Below, in pieces: positions 25,217 to 37,697 of a DNA stretch of 64,000 nucleotides. Each line of letters opens with the position of its first letter. Positions within the stretch are counted from its first letter, which is position 1. Position numbers and translations under genes: made by a program. The DNA is from Boswellia sacra. Taxonomy: Eukaryota; Streptophyta; Magnoliopsida; Sapindales; Burseraceae. Below the pieces are notes generated by a model. The model ran no database searches. It saw only the letters and a program-made list of their open reading frames with translations, and had not been told where the DNA came from. The stretch lies in NCBI GenBank assembly GCA_013180625.2, contig SNVD02001177.1, forward strand, positions 1-64,000, written 5' to 3'.

Positions 25217-26312
25217 TAATTCATATGATGCATCCTATTACTTCTTCAACAAATGAAGGTGAATTTGTTCCTCTGGAAGTTCTAGCTTTGATGGAAAACT
25301 AGTCTCTGGAGCAGTCTCATCATCAATAAATGATGGAATATCAGGCCAAGATTCTCATTCAATATAGTCCATTCTCTATTGGGAATATTGAAATTCATCC
25401 AGATTTTTCATACATGAAGATTTATCAAGTTCGAGAAATTGAAAAAGATTTCATTCTAGAAGTCTTATGGTTTCTCTGGCATCTCATGCATCAATTTTCA
25501 ATTGGAATTGAGTTTAATCTCAACTACATGCTAAACAGAATGACTCATATAAGCTTTTTATATAGTCATAGAACTCTCAGCAGTCTTTTCGGATGTTTTC
25601 AAATTTTTTTATCGAATGGTTTCATCCCCTTTCATGGTGGAAAAATCAATTTGAACATCAAAAACAAAAAATTTCAAGCACGAGGCCAAAGAGCATCGCT
25701 CCACGTCATTTACATCTTTAAAAGAACAAGCATTATCATTAACAAAAATTTGCAGTTCTTTTCTCATGTGCAGGAATATAGCTTATTTACATATAGCCTT
25801 GTACAGTAGTGGGAAGCTTATCCTCATGAATTTTGAGAATTTCAAAGGCGAATCTTAGAAATTACTTCAAGAATCCCAGCTCAGATTTGGCCATCTATTG
25901 AAAATGATGCACCTTGGCAAAATACTCTCTCGAATACTCTTATCAGCGCAGAGAATACAGAAAGGTGTATCATTTTAAGCACAAACATGTGAAAAAAAGA
26001 GAACGTTCTCAATCTCAGCAGGCCCAATATGATAATGATCCATTTTTACAGCTCAGCCTCCAGAATATGCCACAATCGACAAATCTATCCTCATCTCAAA
26101 ACCAATCATATCCATCATATTTTCAAGATTTGCAGGATCCATACAGCCTAAATGAACCTGATCTCTAACAACTTTTGAAAAAAGAATCTTTGCCAACTTA
26201 AGCAAAGAAAAAGGATGATGATATCCCATAATTTGACGTATTGACATGGTAGAGCCCATATAATGATGATGACTCAGATAAATATCTAAAAATTTCTAAC
26301 ATCAGCACTTTG
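25217..26312 (+). pseudogene. Copy B C-terminal extension downstream of RNase H
   Basis: A region of about 300 codons in frame with RNase H. The longest open piece is 25330-25809, with a conserved block (FNLNYMLNRMTHISFLYSH) rich in aromatic residues. 25914-26168 is polar and glutamine/serine-rich and resembles a disordered tail. I recognise no domain. It may correspond to the function-unknown downstream ORF reported for florendoviruses. Counterparts are at 29338-30420 and 33006-34110. Confidence 0.6.
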
Positions 26313-26379
26313 CCAAAGTGATGACCCTACCATAATAATTATGGTCTCCAAAAGTCAAGTCTACTAGCCAAGTTTATGC

Positions 26380-26830
26380 GACACTTGTAAAGTAGCTTTT
26401 GACTTTACTTTATGACTTTTTTCTTATTAGCCAAGCTTTTACAAGAAAGTAATTTTCTTTTACTTTTCTTACTTTTGTTTTATATGTAAGAGATAAGTAT
26501 CTTATCTTATAGAAAAACTTGGCCAAGGAAAATATGTCCAAGTGTCTTAAAAGATAAGTATCTTTTTTTGTAGAAAAACGTGTCTAAGAAAAATATGTAC
26601 AAGTGTGTTGTACTATAGAAAAAGTATATTGTAAGCTTGAGAGGTACCTAGCCATCTCTCTACTATAAATAAACACTCCAGCTTCTCTTAGAGAGGTATA
26701 AAGGAGAAATGCCTTTGTAAAACACTTGTGTTATACATCTTTTACAACTTTCTCTCTCTATCAATGTTATTTCCCTCTCTCTACGGCTTAATTAATCTCT
26801 TTACTATGATTGTGATCCCCTTTTGAAGCT
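26380..26830 (+). promoter_or_regulatory. Pararetroviral promoter and leader between copies B and C
   Basis: The TATA box tataaataaa is at 26664-26673. Upstream lies a block with GATAAG/CTTATC motifs, present as a tandem duplication of roughly 60-75 bases (about 26487-26615). Downstream come a degraded stem-loop and a pyrimidine-rich leader. The leader stops near 26830, where the sequence jumps into coat-protein text, so primer site, movement and spacer regions are deleted from copy C. Confidence 0.75.
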
Positions 26831-27430
26831 ATTCATCATCACTACAAAAAAGTCCGTGAGAGATTTTATCTCATTGGAGGTTTAGATGATCCCCATCTTA
26901 AGCAGGCTCATCTTAACCAACTTTCAGATTCTCTAGGATAAAAAACTTTGAGTATCATTACATCCAAAGGTATGACCCTTTCTCAATTATCTTTGGGGAA
27001 TTTGTTTCAATTTTTCCTTCAACAACTTTAAAAGCTTTACAAAGCTATAAATTTCTTACTGAATATAACAATATTCAGAAGAAACTTCGAAAAGTTTGCC
27101 AATGACCAAATCTCAAGATTGAGTACAAAGGTGGCAAATCCTGTCTCTACCTAATAAAGGAAAATAAGCATCTCAGAAGATTTAAAATGTATTCTTCTTA
27201 GTCAAGGAAAACAAGAAAATTCTTCCGTAGAAAGAAAAAAAGAAGAAGTCTAATAGATGTTATGTCTGTAATCAAAAAGGACATTTCGCAAAATACTGTC
27301 CTCAAAAGAAAAAGAAAGACAAGGTTTTCCATAATATTTCTCAAATTACAGGAATCTCCTGTACAGTTGAAGACCTTGAATCTATTTTCTCAGAACAAGA
27401 AGTAGAAGATGAAGATATTTTATTTATGAC
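26831..27430 (+). pseudogene. Copy C coat-protein 3' part with intact CCHC zinc knuckle
   Basis: Starts inside the coat region at sequence equivalent to about 11890 of copy A. The zinc knuckle at 27258-27299 is complete: C-x2-C-x4-H-x4-C, read as CYVCNQKGHFAKYC, followed by a lysine run. Family role: this knuckle binds viral RNA during packaging. The acidic stretch before the protease (SEQEVEDEDILFM) follows. Stops upstream of the knuckle break the frame. Confidence 0.78.
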
Positions 27431-27984
27431 AAGCCAACCATATGACTATTCAGAAGAAGAATTATGACTCTTACGAAGCTCAACCAATTTCAACACAACT
27501 GACTTGTGAAATCTCAAGCTTCATCGTTCCTATTGTGCCAATCATAATAAGAACATCTAAGTTTGACAAACCATTCAATTTGCTTGCTTTCATTAACATT
27601 GGAGCAATAGCCTCTATCCTGAATCTTACTGTCCTTCCTTCAAAATACTGGATTTCTCATCAACAATATTTTCGTGCTGCTATCAATAAGGTATTCTCTA
27701 CAGAACTCATTAGTAAAAAGATATATCTTGAAAACTTTCCAGGATTATCTTTTGCTTATAAATTTCTGGATTCAACATTGCCTGATAAAGACTTTGTTAC
27801 AGGCTTTAAACTTTTAGCCCAGTTTTTCACAAAAAGAGTTTTGATTAAACTTGATGGGCTTAGATACAGAAATTATTTTCATCCATTGGTTAAATTAGAT
27901 CCATCTTATTCTTCTAATCCATTAGAAAATCTGAAAGCTCATATCCTTTCTACCTCTGCAGCCAATAGTCATTCTGAATTTTAG
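27431..27984 (+). pseudogene. Copy C aspartic protease region
   Basis: The longest protease frame in the array (27442-27984). The catalytic motif position reads FINIGAIASIL, so the catalytic aspartate is replaced. The frame ends in a stop immediately before the RT frame at 27985. The flanking motif LPDKDFVTGFKLLAQFF is shared with copies B and D. Confidence 0.72.
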
Positions 27985-29337
27985 ATGAAATGTTCAAATC
28001 CTCTTTGGAAAAACTCTGAATTCTTCATTTCTTTTCCTTTCAAGAAAAATGAAGGTGTTAGCCCCACAAAGGCTGGCCATAGAGGAATGAGTCCTGAACA
28101 TTACAATCTTGCCATCCAAGAATTAGAACAATTACAAACTCAAGGTTTAATTGAACCAACAAAAACTGTATGGGCCTGTGAAGCTTTCTATGTCAGTAAA
28201 AGGCCTGAACAAGTTAAGAAAAAATTAAGATTAGTGGTTGATTTTCGCCCTCTCAATTTGTTTCTAGCTGACAACAAATTTTCAATTCCCAACACTCATA
28301 CTTTCTTTGCCAACGTTGTTGAAGCGCATGTCTTTAAAGTAGAATTTTGACACTTGGGAATTCAAAAAGATGAAAGATTCAAAGCAGTGTATCCTAAATC
28401 ATCATTTTCAATGGACTATTACACCTTTTGGGTTAAAAATGGCTCCTTTTGTTTTTCAGAAGACCATGATCAAAATCTTCCAACCTCTCATGTCCTATAT
28501 GCTTATCTATATTGATGACCTTCTTCTGTATTCTTCAACAATAGAAGAACACTTGACTCTATTGTAGCAGATGAATTCCCTCCTCCTTCAATATGGTATC
28601 ATGATCTCTTTAAAAAAATGTGTCTTTATGGTGCCAAAAGTGGATTTCTTGGGAATGACAAACATAGAAGGATAATATCGCCTTTAGCCTTTATTGGAAA
28701 GCAGCTATTAGATTATCTTGATAAAAATCTTTCCAAGCAGTAGATTCAACAAGTATTGGGCATCTTAAACTTCATGGCAAACTTCATCCCCAAACTCTTA
28801 ATGGTCATTCGTCCTCTTCAACTGATGCTTAAAAAGAATGCTCCATCTTGGTGATCTGAATAGATTGCTGCTATTTCTCAAATTAAGAAGATTGCTCAAG
28901 ATTTTTGCCCTTTCAAATTCCGTCTACAAGCAAAAGAATCTTATAGACTTATGCTAGTGATTTCCATTGGGCAGTAATTCTTTTTGAAGAAATGAAAGGG
29001 CAAAGAAATGTTTGTGGATATAAAAGTGGTTCTGTCTCTGATTCTGAAATCTATTATCACTCCACATTCAAAGAAATTCTTGTAGTAATAAAGGGCCTTG
29101 AAAAATTATAGTTCCATCTCATCGGCCATTATTTTCTTTTGGAAATGGATGTGAGTTCTTTTTCAGGAATGCTACAGTTCAAACAAAACCAACTGCCACA
29201 TCCTCAGTTACTTAGATGGTCAACATGGTTCTCTCAGTTCAATTTTGATGTCAAACATATAAACGGAACTAACAATGTCCTTACACATATATTATCTTGG
29301 TCTAAGTATAAAAAAGACAGCCAAGGCAACTCTCTTT
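27985..29337 (+). pseudogene. Copy C reverse transcriptase and RNase H region
   Basis: RT pieces at 27985-28350 (RGMSPEHYNLAIQELEQL, LRLVVDFRPLN) and 28370-28567, ending with the catalytic YIDD motif (MLIYIDDLLLYSS). The catalytic aspartate block after AHVF is disrupted by a small deletion near 28335. RNase H follows from about 28900, and its end is open at 29139-29339 (FNFDVKHINGTNNVL). Several stops make it non-functional. Confidence 0.8.
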
Positions 29338-30420
29338 AAGTTATTCTAATAATTCACATGATGCATCTTATTACTTCTTCAACAAATGAAGGTGAATTTG
29401 TTCCTCCAGAAGTCCCAATTTTGATGGCAAAGCTATCTTTGGGGTAGTCTCATTATCAGCAAATGATAGAATATCAGGACAATATCCTCACTCAATATGG
29501 TCAATTCCCTTCTGGGAATATTGAAATTCATCCATATTTTTCATACATGAAAACATATCAAGTTTGAGAAACTAAAAAAGATTTCAACCCAGAAGTCTTA
29601 TGGTTTCTCTAGCATCTTACGCAACAATTTTCAACTGGAATTGAGTTTGATCTTATCTATATGCTAAACAAAATGGCTTACATAAGCTTGTTGTATTGTC
29701 ATAGAACTTTCAACACTTCTTTAGCATGTTTTCAAATTTTCCTTGAATGGTTTCATTCTCTTTCATGGTAGAAAAGTCAATTTGAGCATCGAGACAAAAT
29801 TTTTTTAATCTTCGAGGCCAAAGAGCACCATACCATGCCATCTACATCTTTAAAAGAGCAAGCATTATCATTAATAGAATTTTGCAGTTCTTTTCTCATG
29901 TGCATGATTATAGCTTGTCTCCATATAGCCTTGCACACCAGTGGGAAGCTTATCCTTATGAATTTCGAGAATTTCAAATGTGAATCTCAGAAATTAATTT
30001 AAGGATTCCACCTTAGATTTGGCTATCCATTGAAGATGACGCACCTTGGGAGCAATAGTCTCCAGAATACTCTTATCAGATCAGATAATACAGGAAAGTG
30101 TATCATTCTGCATACAAACACATGAAAAAAAGAGAAGTTCACGATCTCAGTAGGCTGAAGACGATAATGATCCATTTTGATAGTTTAGCCTTCAAAATAT
30201 GCCTCAACCGAAAAATTCATCCTCATCTCAAAGCCAAGATTATCATCATATTTTTAAGATTTGAAGGATCCACATAGTTTGGATGAACCTTATCATTATC
30301 AACTTTTGAAAAAAGAATCCATGCCAGCTCAAGTAAAGAAAAAGGACGATGACATCCCATAATTTGACATGTTGACATGGTGAAGCCTAGACAATAGTGA
30401 TGAAGAATTTCTAACATTAC
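29338..30420 (+). pseudogene. Copy C C-terminal extension downstream of RNase H
   Basis: Continues in the RNase H frame through a single stop codon (29337-29339), then reads collinearly with 25217-26312 and 33006-34110. It carries the aromatic-rich central block near 29635-29800 and the polar tail near 30090-30350. More stops than the other copies. No domain recognised. Confidence 0.55.
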
Positions 30421-30469
30421 TACTTCACCAAAGTAATGACCCTACTATAATAATTATGGTCTTCAAAAG

Positions 30470-30963
30470 TCAAGTCTTCAAGCCACATCTATATGACACT
30501 TGTAAAGTAGCTTTAGACTTTATGACTTTTGTCTTATAAGGCAAGCTTTCACGGGAAAGTAATTTCTTTTTACTTTCCTTACTTTTGTTTTATATGTAAG
30601 AGATAAACATCTTATCTTGTAGAAAAGTATGTCTAAGAAAAATATGTACAAGTGTTCTATATTGTAGAAAAAGTATCTTGTAAGCTTGAGAGGTATCCAA
30701 CCCTCTCTCTACTATAAATAAAGAGCTCCAGCTTCTCTTGAAGAGGCAGAGTTGAGAAGAGAAAAACCTTTGTAAAATACTTGTGTTATACATCCTTTAT
30801 AACTTTCTCTCTCTATTAGTGTTCTAATCTTCTCTCTACAGCTTAATTCATCTATTTGCTATGATTATGATCTCGTTTTAAAGCTATTCTTTGAATCATA
30901 AAAGTTCTTTAGTTGATGCGCTAATGCTAAGAGAGCTTGAAAAAATGCAATTTTTAGGAAATA
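30470..30963 (+). promoter_or_regulatory. Pararetroviral promoter and leader between copies C and D
   Basis: TATA box tataaataaa at 30713-30722. The GATAAG-type upstream block is single here, unlike copies B and D. The leader is collinear with 12690-12815 to about 30963, where it jumps to sequence just after the zinc knuckle. Confidence 0.75.
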
Positions 30964-31700
30964 CCTTGAGTCTGTTTTCCATAATATTTCTCAAATTATA
31001 GGAATCTCTGGTACAGATGAAGACCTTGAATCTATTTTCTCAGAACAAGAAGTAGAAGATGAAGACACTTTATTTAAAATCAATAGGCCAGATGACTATT
31101 CAGAAGAAGAATTCTATAACTCTTACGAAAAGCAACCAATTTCAATACAACTAACTTGTAAAATCTCAAGCTTCATCATTCTTATTGTGCCAGTCATAAT
31201 AAAGACATTTAAGTTTGACAAGCCAATCAATTTGCCTACTCTCATTGACAAGAGAGTTGCAGCCGCAATTCTGAATCCAACTATTATTTCTTCAGAATAT
31301 TGACTTTGTTATTGGCAATATTTTCGTGCTGCTAACAATGAGATTTCTTTACAGAACTCATCAATAAAAAGATATATCTTAAAATCTTTCCAAGATTATC
31401 TTTTTGCTCATAAATTTTTGAGTTCAACTGTACCTAGTAAAGACCTTGTTATAGGCTTTGACCTTTTAGCCCAATTTTTCACAAAAAGAGTTTTGATTAA
31501 ACCTGATGGGCTTAGATACATAAATTATTTTCATCCATCGGTTATATTAGATTCGTCCTTTGTTTTAGCCCATTAGAAAATCTAAAAGCTCATATCCTGT
31601 CTACCTCTGTAGCCAATAGTCATTTTGAGTTTTTACTAAAATGTTCAAATCCTCTTTGGAAAAGCTCTGAATTCTTCATTTCTTTTTCCTTTCAAGAAAA
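30964..31700 (+). pseudogene. Copy D post-knuckle and protease region
   Basis: Begins at sequence matching about 27322 of copy C, so movement, spacer, coat and knuckle are missing. The protease region is recognisable by alignment, but the catalytic-site segment near 31235-31275 is altered (a lysine follows the aspartate) and multiple stops interrupt it. Confidence 0.65.
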
Positions 31701-33005
31701 ATGAAGATGTTAGCCCCACAAAAGCTAGTCACAGAGGAATGAGTCTTGAACATTACAATCTTGTTATCCAAGAACTGGATCAATTACAAGCTCAAGGTTT
31801 CATTGAACCTATAGAATCTGTGTGGGTTTGTGAAGCTTTCTATGTCAGCAAAAGGCTTGAACAACTTAGAGAAAAATTGAGATTAGTGGTTGATTTTTGC
31901 CTTGTCAATTTGTTTCTAGTTGACAACAAATTTTCAATTCCCAACACTCATACCTTTTTTGCCAACCTTACTAAAGCCCGTTTCTTTTCCAAAGTAAATC
32001 TTAAAGCAGGATTTTGGCAATTACAAATTCAAAAAGATGAAAGATTCAAAACAGGGTTATATATCCTAAATCATCATTTTCAGTGGACTGTTATGCCTTT
32101 TGGGTTGCCTCCTTTTGTTTTTCACAAGGTCATGATCAAAATCTTCCAACCCCTCATGTCCCATATGCTCATCTATATCGATGACCCTTTTTTGTATTCT
32201 TCAGCAAACGAAGAACATTTGACTCCACTACAATAAATGCATTCCTTCATTCTTTAATACGGTATCATGATCTCTCTTAAAAAATGTGTCTTTGTGGTAC
32301 TAGAAGTGGATTTCTTGGGAATGTCAATCATAGAGGGGCAATATTACCTTCAGCCTCATATTGGAAAGCAACTATTAGATTTTCCTGATAAAAATCTTTT
32401 CAAACAACAGATTCAACAAGTTGTTGGCATTATAAATTTTATGGCAGACTTTATCCCCAAACTCTCAATGGTTATTCGTCCTCTTCAAACTGATACTTAA
32501 AAAGGATGTTCCATCTTAGGGATATGAACAGACTACTGCTATTTCCCAAATTAAGAAGATTGCTCAAGATCTTCTGCCCTTATAAATTCCTTCTATAGGC
32601 AAAAGAATCTTATAGATTGATGCTAGTGATTTCTATTGGGCAGCAATTCTTCTTGATGCAAAGAATGGGAAAAAAATATTTGTGAATATAAAAGTGATGC
32701 TTTCTCTGATTCTAAAATCCATTATCACTCCACATTCAAAGAAATTCTTGTAGTTAAAAAGGGCATCAAAAAATTCCAATTTCGTCTCATCGGTCATTAT
32801 TTTCTTGTGAAAATGGATATGAGTTCTTTTCTGTGAATGCTACAGTTTAAACAGAATCAGCTGCCACATCCTCAGTTACTCAGATGGTCAACATGGTTTT
32901 TTCAGTTCAATTTTGATGCCAAACACATCAAAGGAACTAACAATGTGCCTGCAAATATGTTATCTTAGCCTAAGCAACATAAAGACAGCCAAGCAACTTT
33001 CTGCC
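31701..33005 (+). pseudogene. Copy D reverse transcriptase and RNase H region
   Basis: The best preserved RT of the array: 31739-32236 runs from MSLEHYNLVIQELDQLQAQG through RLVVDF and SKVNLKAGFWQLQIQKDE to IYIDDPFLYSS. The first catalytic aspartate (in the family's VDLKAG motif) reads asparagine. The frame continues after a short break at 32267-32500, and RNase H lies near 32560-33000. Two altered positions plus stops show it is inactive. Confidence 0.8.
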
Positions 33006-34110
33006 AATAATTAACATGATGCGTCCTATTACTTCTTCAACAAATGTAGGTGAATTTGTTCCTCTAGAAGTTTAAGCTTTGATGGCAAACCAGTCATTGG
33101 AGCTGTCTTATCATCAACAAATAATGGAATATCAGACCAAGATCCTCACTCAACATGGTTCATTCCCTCTTGGAAATATTAAAATTCATCCAGACTTTCC
33201 ATACATGAAGATTTATCAAGTCAGAAATATTGAAAAAGATTTCAATCCAGAAGTTTTGTGGTTCCTTTAGCATCTCATGCAGCAATTTTTAATTGGAATT
33301 GAGTTTAATCTCAACTACATGCTAAACAGAATGTCTCATACAAGCTTTTTGTACAGTCACATGACTTTTAACACTCCTTTCAGATGTTTTCAAATTTTCC
33401 TCGAATGGTTTCATTCTCTTTCATGGTGGAAAAATAAATTTGAACATCAGAGACAAAAAAGCTTCAATCTTCAAGGCCAAAGAACATCGCACCATATCAA
33501 CTATATTTTCAAAAGAGCAAGCATTATCACTAACCGAAATTTGCAGTTCCTTTCTCATGTGCAGGAATATAGCTTGTCTCCATGTAGCCTTGCATAGCAG
33601 TGGGAAGCTTATCCTCATGAATTTTGAGAATTTCAAAGGCGAATATCAGAAATTAATTCGAGCATCTTACCTTAGATTTGGCCATCCATTTAAGATGACG
33701 CACCTTGGAAACAATATTCTCTAGAATACTCTTATCAGCTTAGATAATACAAAAAGGTGTATCATTCTAAGCACAAACACGTGAAAAAAGGAGAAAGTTA
33801 TCAATCTCAGCAGACCGAAGATGACAATGATCCATTTTTATAGCTTAGCCTCTAGAATATGCCACAGTTGACAAATTCATCCTCATCTCAGAACTGACCA
33901 TATCCATCATATTTTTAAGATTCGCAAGATCCATACAGCCTAGATGAACATTATCTCCAACAACTTTTGAAAAAAGAATCTTTGCTAGCTCAAGCAAAGA
34001 AAAAGGATGATGACATCCATGATTTGATATGTTGACATGGTGGAGCCCAGACAGTGATGATGCCTCAGATGAATATCCAAGAATTTATAACATCACCATT
34101 TCACTAAAGT
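33006..34110 (+). pseudogene. Copy D C-terminal extension downstream of RNase H
   Basis: Open pieces at 33079-33270 and 33277-33597 are separated by a single stop (33268-33270), so the true frame is nearly continuous for 170 codons. Contains FNLNYMLNRMSHTSFLYSH and a tryptophan-rich FHSLSWWKNKFEHQ stretch. The tail is polar, then acidic near the end. No domain recognised. Confidence 0.6.
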
Positions 34111-34159
34111 GATGACCCTGCCATAATAATTATGGTCTCCAAAAGTCAAGTCTACTAGC

Positions 34160-34747
34160 CAAGTTTATGCAACACTTGTAAAGTAGCTTTGACTTTTCTT
34201 TATGACTTTTGTCTCATTAGGCAAGCTTTTATAGGAAAGTAATTTTCTTTTACTTTCCTTACTTTTGTTTTATATGTAAAAAACAAGTATCTTATCTTAT
34301 AAGAAAAACGTGTCCAAGGAAAATATATCAAAGTATCTTAAGAGATAAGTATCTTATCTTATAGAAAAACGTGTCCAAGAAAAATATGTACAAGTGTCTT
34401 GTACTGTAGAAAAAAGTATCTTGTAAGCTTGCGAGGTACCCGCCCTCTCTCTACTTTAAATAAAGAGCTCTAGCTTCTCTTAGAGAGGCAGAGTTGGGAA
34501 GAGAAAAACCTTTATCAAATACTTGTGTTATATATCCTTTACAACTTTCTCTCTCTATCAGTGTTATAATCTTCTCTTTACAACTTAATTAATCTCTTTG
34601 CTATAATTGTGATCCTGTTTTAAAGCTATTCTTTGAACCATAAGAATTCCTTTGTTGATGCGCTAGTGCCAAGAGGGCTTGAGAAAGCGCAGTTGTAAGA
34701 AAATAGCTTGGTTCAAAGTTTGGATTCTCTAATTGATATCAAACTTA
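34160..34747 (+). promoter_or_regulatory. Terminal pararetroviral promoter, leader and primer-site remnant
   Basis: TATA-like tttaaataaa at 34455-34464. The upstream block is tandemly duplicated as in copy B (34280-34400). The leader continues to a decayed primer site (tgatatcaaacttatg, about 34734-34749), after which the virus sequence ends. If active it would drive transcription outwards into 34748 onward; decay makes this doubtful. Confidence 0.7.
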
Positions 34748-36054
34748 TGAGAGGATAGTACTTGAGGATACCTTCTATAATATTATACGTGTAAAAAAGT
34801 ATGTAAAGCTACGCAGGCCAGACACTGAGAATAATTCGTTATCCACAATATTATGATGTCTAAATATGATAAATCATTGAATAAACCCAAGATTATATAC
34901 TGAGATTAAACAAATATGTAATTTCTATAAAACAACGTAATATTGAGATTTTTTTAACAACATTAAGCATGTAATAAAATATGAATAATTCTTACTATTT
35001 TAATATATTAATATGATATATCCGCCTCAACTAAATATTATATAAAAAGATAATTGAGTAGGTTCAATACTTAAAACGAGATATACAGTGATGGACTATA
35101 ATGATTTGATTGAAGTAGGATGCAGCTCATACAACAATAATCAACATTTTTCGGATTATAAATAGTTTCCTAATAATAGGGTTTAGAGTAGATGCAGAAC
35201 ATGAGGCGTTATTCAAACATGTTCTCTAGCTAATGGGGTTACTGTATACGTCAATGATCATGTCAACTAGAGGAAGACAATAATTCTACCTAATTACAAG
35301 TCTTGTAACACTAATATTCGTGGGGACACATGCTAATCTTATTCACTCCAGTTGTCCCTCTTGAAGGTTTCGTTTACATAAAATTTTCAATATTATATGA
35401 TAAATAAATGATTATCACAATTGGAAACTATATTTGGAATATAACATAAATGGGCAATATGTTGGAACATAACTAATGTTATGTAAGCAAAACTCGTGTT
35501 AAGTGACTAGCATGTGTCACGTACTTTAAGGAGTTAACATGATGACACATGCAACTATATGCAGATTTTGCTCAAGTTTATTATGTACAAATACATTGTG
35601 TTTGTTTTTTATTAAGGTTCTAATTGGTTTTTAGAATTATAATAAGTGGAGTATGGTACATTGCATGATTGAGCTTTGGATCCGGATTCTTCTTCTTCAT
35701 CTTTCAGATTATATCTCACATCACTAACTGTACATTGCATAACGAGCATGGCCTGGCTTAACCCGAATTATGGAAAATTCGAAACAGATAGCATAACACA
35801 AGGGGAGGCCTAACCCAGATTTGTTTAAGTTAGGCATGTAACATGTGGCTCGGCCTACTTAATATAGGCTCAACCTGCTGCAACACCCGCTCACCAAACA
35901 CCAACTGTATTGGGCTACAATTCTTATTATACATCAAGAATGGTCCAAACTCGATAATGTACGAATGAAAACAAATTATTTTTGGGAAATTCTATTTAAC
36001 TAATTCTCATTATCCTATCATAATTAGAAAAAACTCGACAAATCGAACTTTAGA
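34748..36054. other. Intergenic region between virus array and hAT element
   Basis: No coding sequence or known element seen. A short perfect inverted repeat (acataac, 4-base loop, gttatgt) lies at 35467-35484. Confidence 0.4.
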
Positions 36055-36748
36055 GTTAAGGCTAGAGGTGGCAATTTTTGACACGACACGCGAACACGAC
36101 TTGACACGACACGAGTTTAAGCGGGTTTGGGTTTTGGCTTATTCGTGTTCGTGTCGAAGATGTCAACCCATTTAATAATCATGTCGTGTTCGGGTTGAGA
36201 GTTTTCGACACGCGAACACGATTATGACACGACACGATTATAACACGAACACATTTATGACACGAGTAACACAAATAACACGACTTGACACGATAACACA
36301 AATATTGACACGATTACAAAATAATATTAAATTTAAAAATATTAAATTCAATATTAAAATTTTGGACATTTTAATCCCTACTACATGTATCCGAATTTTA
36401 AATTAAGAATATAATTTTGAAACCTAATAAATTTTAAACCTACTACACGTTTGGACACTTTTGTCATTTAATAAAATTTTAAACCTAATTCTAATTTTGA
36501 TGCAGTAGACCTTTTTTCTTTTAAATTACCTCATTACCCTTCTTCCTATATTTTTTCACATAATTCTCTCTCATCTTCTTCTCTCTTCTTCATCCTTTCT
36601 CTCTCTGTAATTCTAATATCTCTCTCATATTTTTCTCTCTTCTTCCTATGTTTTATTGCATTTTCTTCATCTTATTTATTATCAAATATATTCATCAACT
36701 TAAGTTTTAAAAGGAGAAGAAAGAAGGCAAGAGAGAAACAAACAACGG

Positions 36749-37260
36749 TCTGGAATCTGATAGCATGAAATCTGACACTCAACAGCATGAAAATCCGACA
36801 CTCGACATAATCTAACACTTGACAACATTAAATCCGAAACTTGAAGACATGAAAGCCGACACTCGACAGCATGAAAATCTGACACTTGACATAATCTGAC
36901 AACTAACAGCATTAAATCCGATACTTGAAGGCATGAAAGCCGACACTCGACGGTATGGAATCTAACACTCAACAGTATAAAATTCGACACTCGACTTAAT
37001 CCGACACTTGACAACATTAAATCTAACACTCGAAGGCATGAAAGCCGACACTCGACAGCATGAAAATCCGACACTCGACGGTATGGAATCTAACACTTAA
37101 CAGTGTAAAATCTAATAATCGACATAATCCGACACTTGACAACATTAAATCTGACACTCGAAGGCATGAAAGCCGACACTCGACAACATGAAAATCCGAC
37201 ACTCGACATTATGAAAATCCAACACTTGACAACATTAAATTCAACACTCGAAGGCATAAA
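36749..37260. repeat. Minisatellite inside the hAT element
   Basis: About two dozen degenerate units of 17-23 bp, each containing a GACACTCGAC / GACACTTGAC core, form a higher-order pattern of roughly 84-106 bp (a gcatgaaa unit, then ataatc, then acattaaatc). It lies in the 5' non-coding part of the element. The minus-strand open frame over it only reflects the repeat. Confidence 0.85.
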
Positions 37261-37697
37261 AATTTTTTAGGATGTGTCTAAATTCACTAAAGGCCCCTAA
37301 TTTTGTCTATTTTTTCAATTTTCAATTGGAAAGGGGGAAGGAAACCTAATTTGATAAAAATCAAAGTAACGCAACCCTTATCTCCTCAGTCCTCACCGCC
37401 GCCAGCCATCTACTATCCTCACTGCCGCCAATCGTCACGGCTTCAGTACCATAGATCCACCATCTAGTCCTCCCCCTCCAGTGACCACACCCTCCAGCCT
37501 ATGTTTTGCTTTGCTCAATATATATTACATAAGAGATAGGGCAGAGCAAGAGTTTGCAGGTGCGCTGGGGATCAGAACATTGGGACGTTTGTGATGTAAA
37601 AGGATTTCGTTTAGAATCAACAACTCAGGTATTTCCTTTCTAGTTTATTTCTTCTAATGATTTTTAATTTAATTTTATGCAATTTTTTTCCTTCAAA

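Noticed and set aside
36700..37074. 124-codon minus-strand frame with repeated VECRLSCL motifs
   Set aside because: It only translates the minisatellite of the hAT element.
36749..37260. Regularly spaced repeats that resemble a CRISPR array
   Set aside because: Units are degenerate, of varying length and without unique spacers, inside a plant hAT element.
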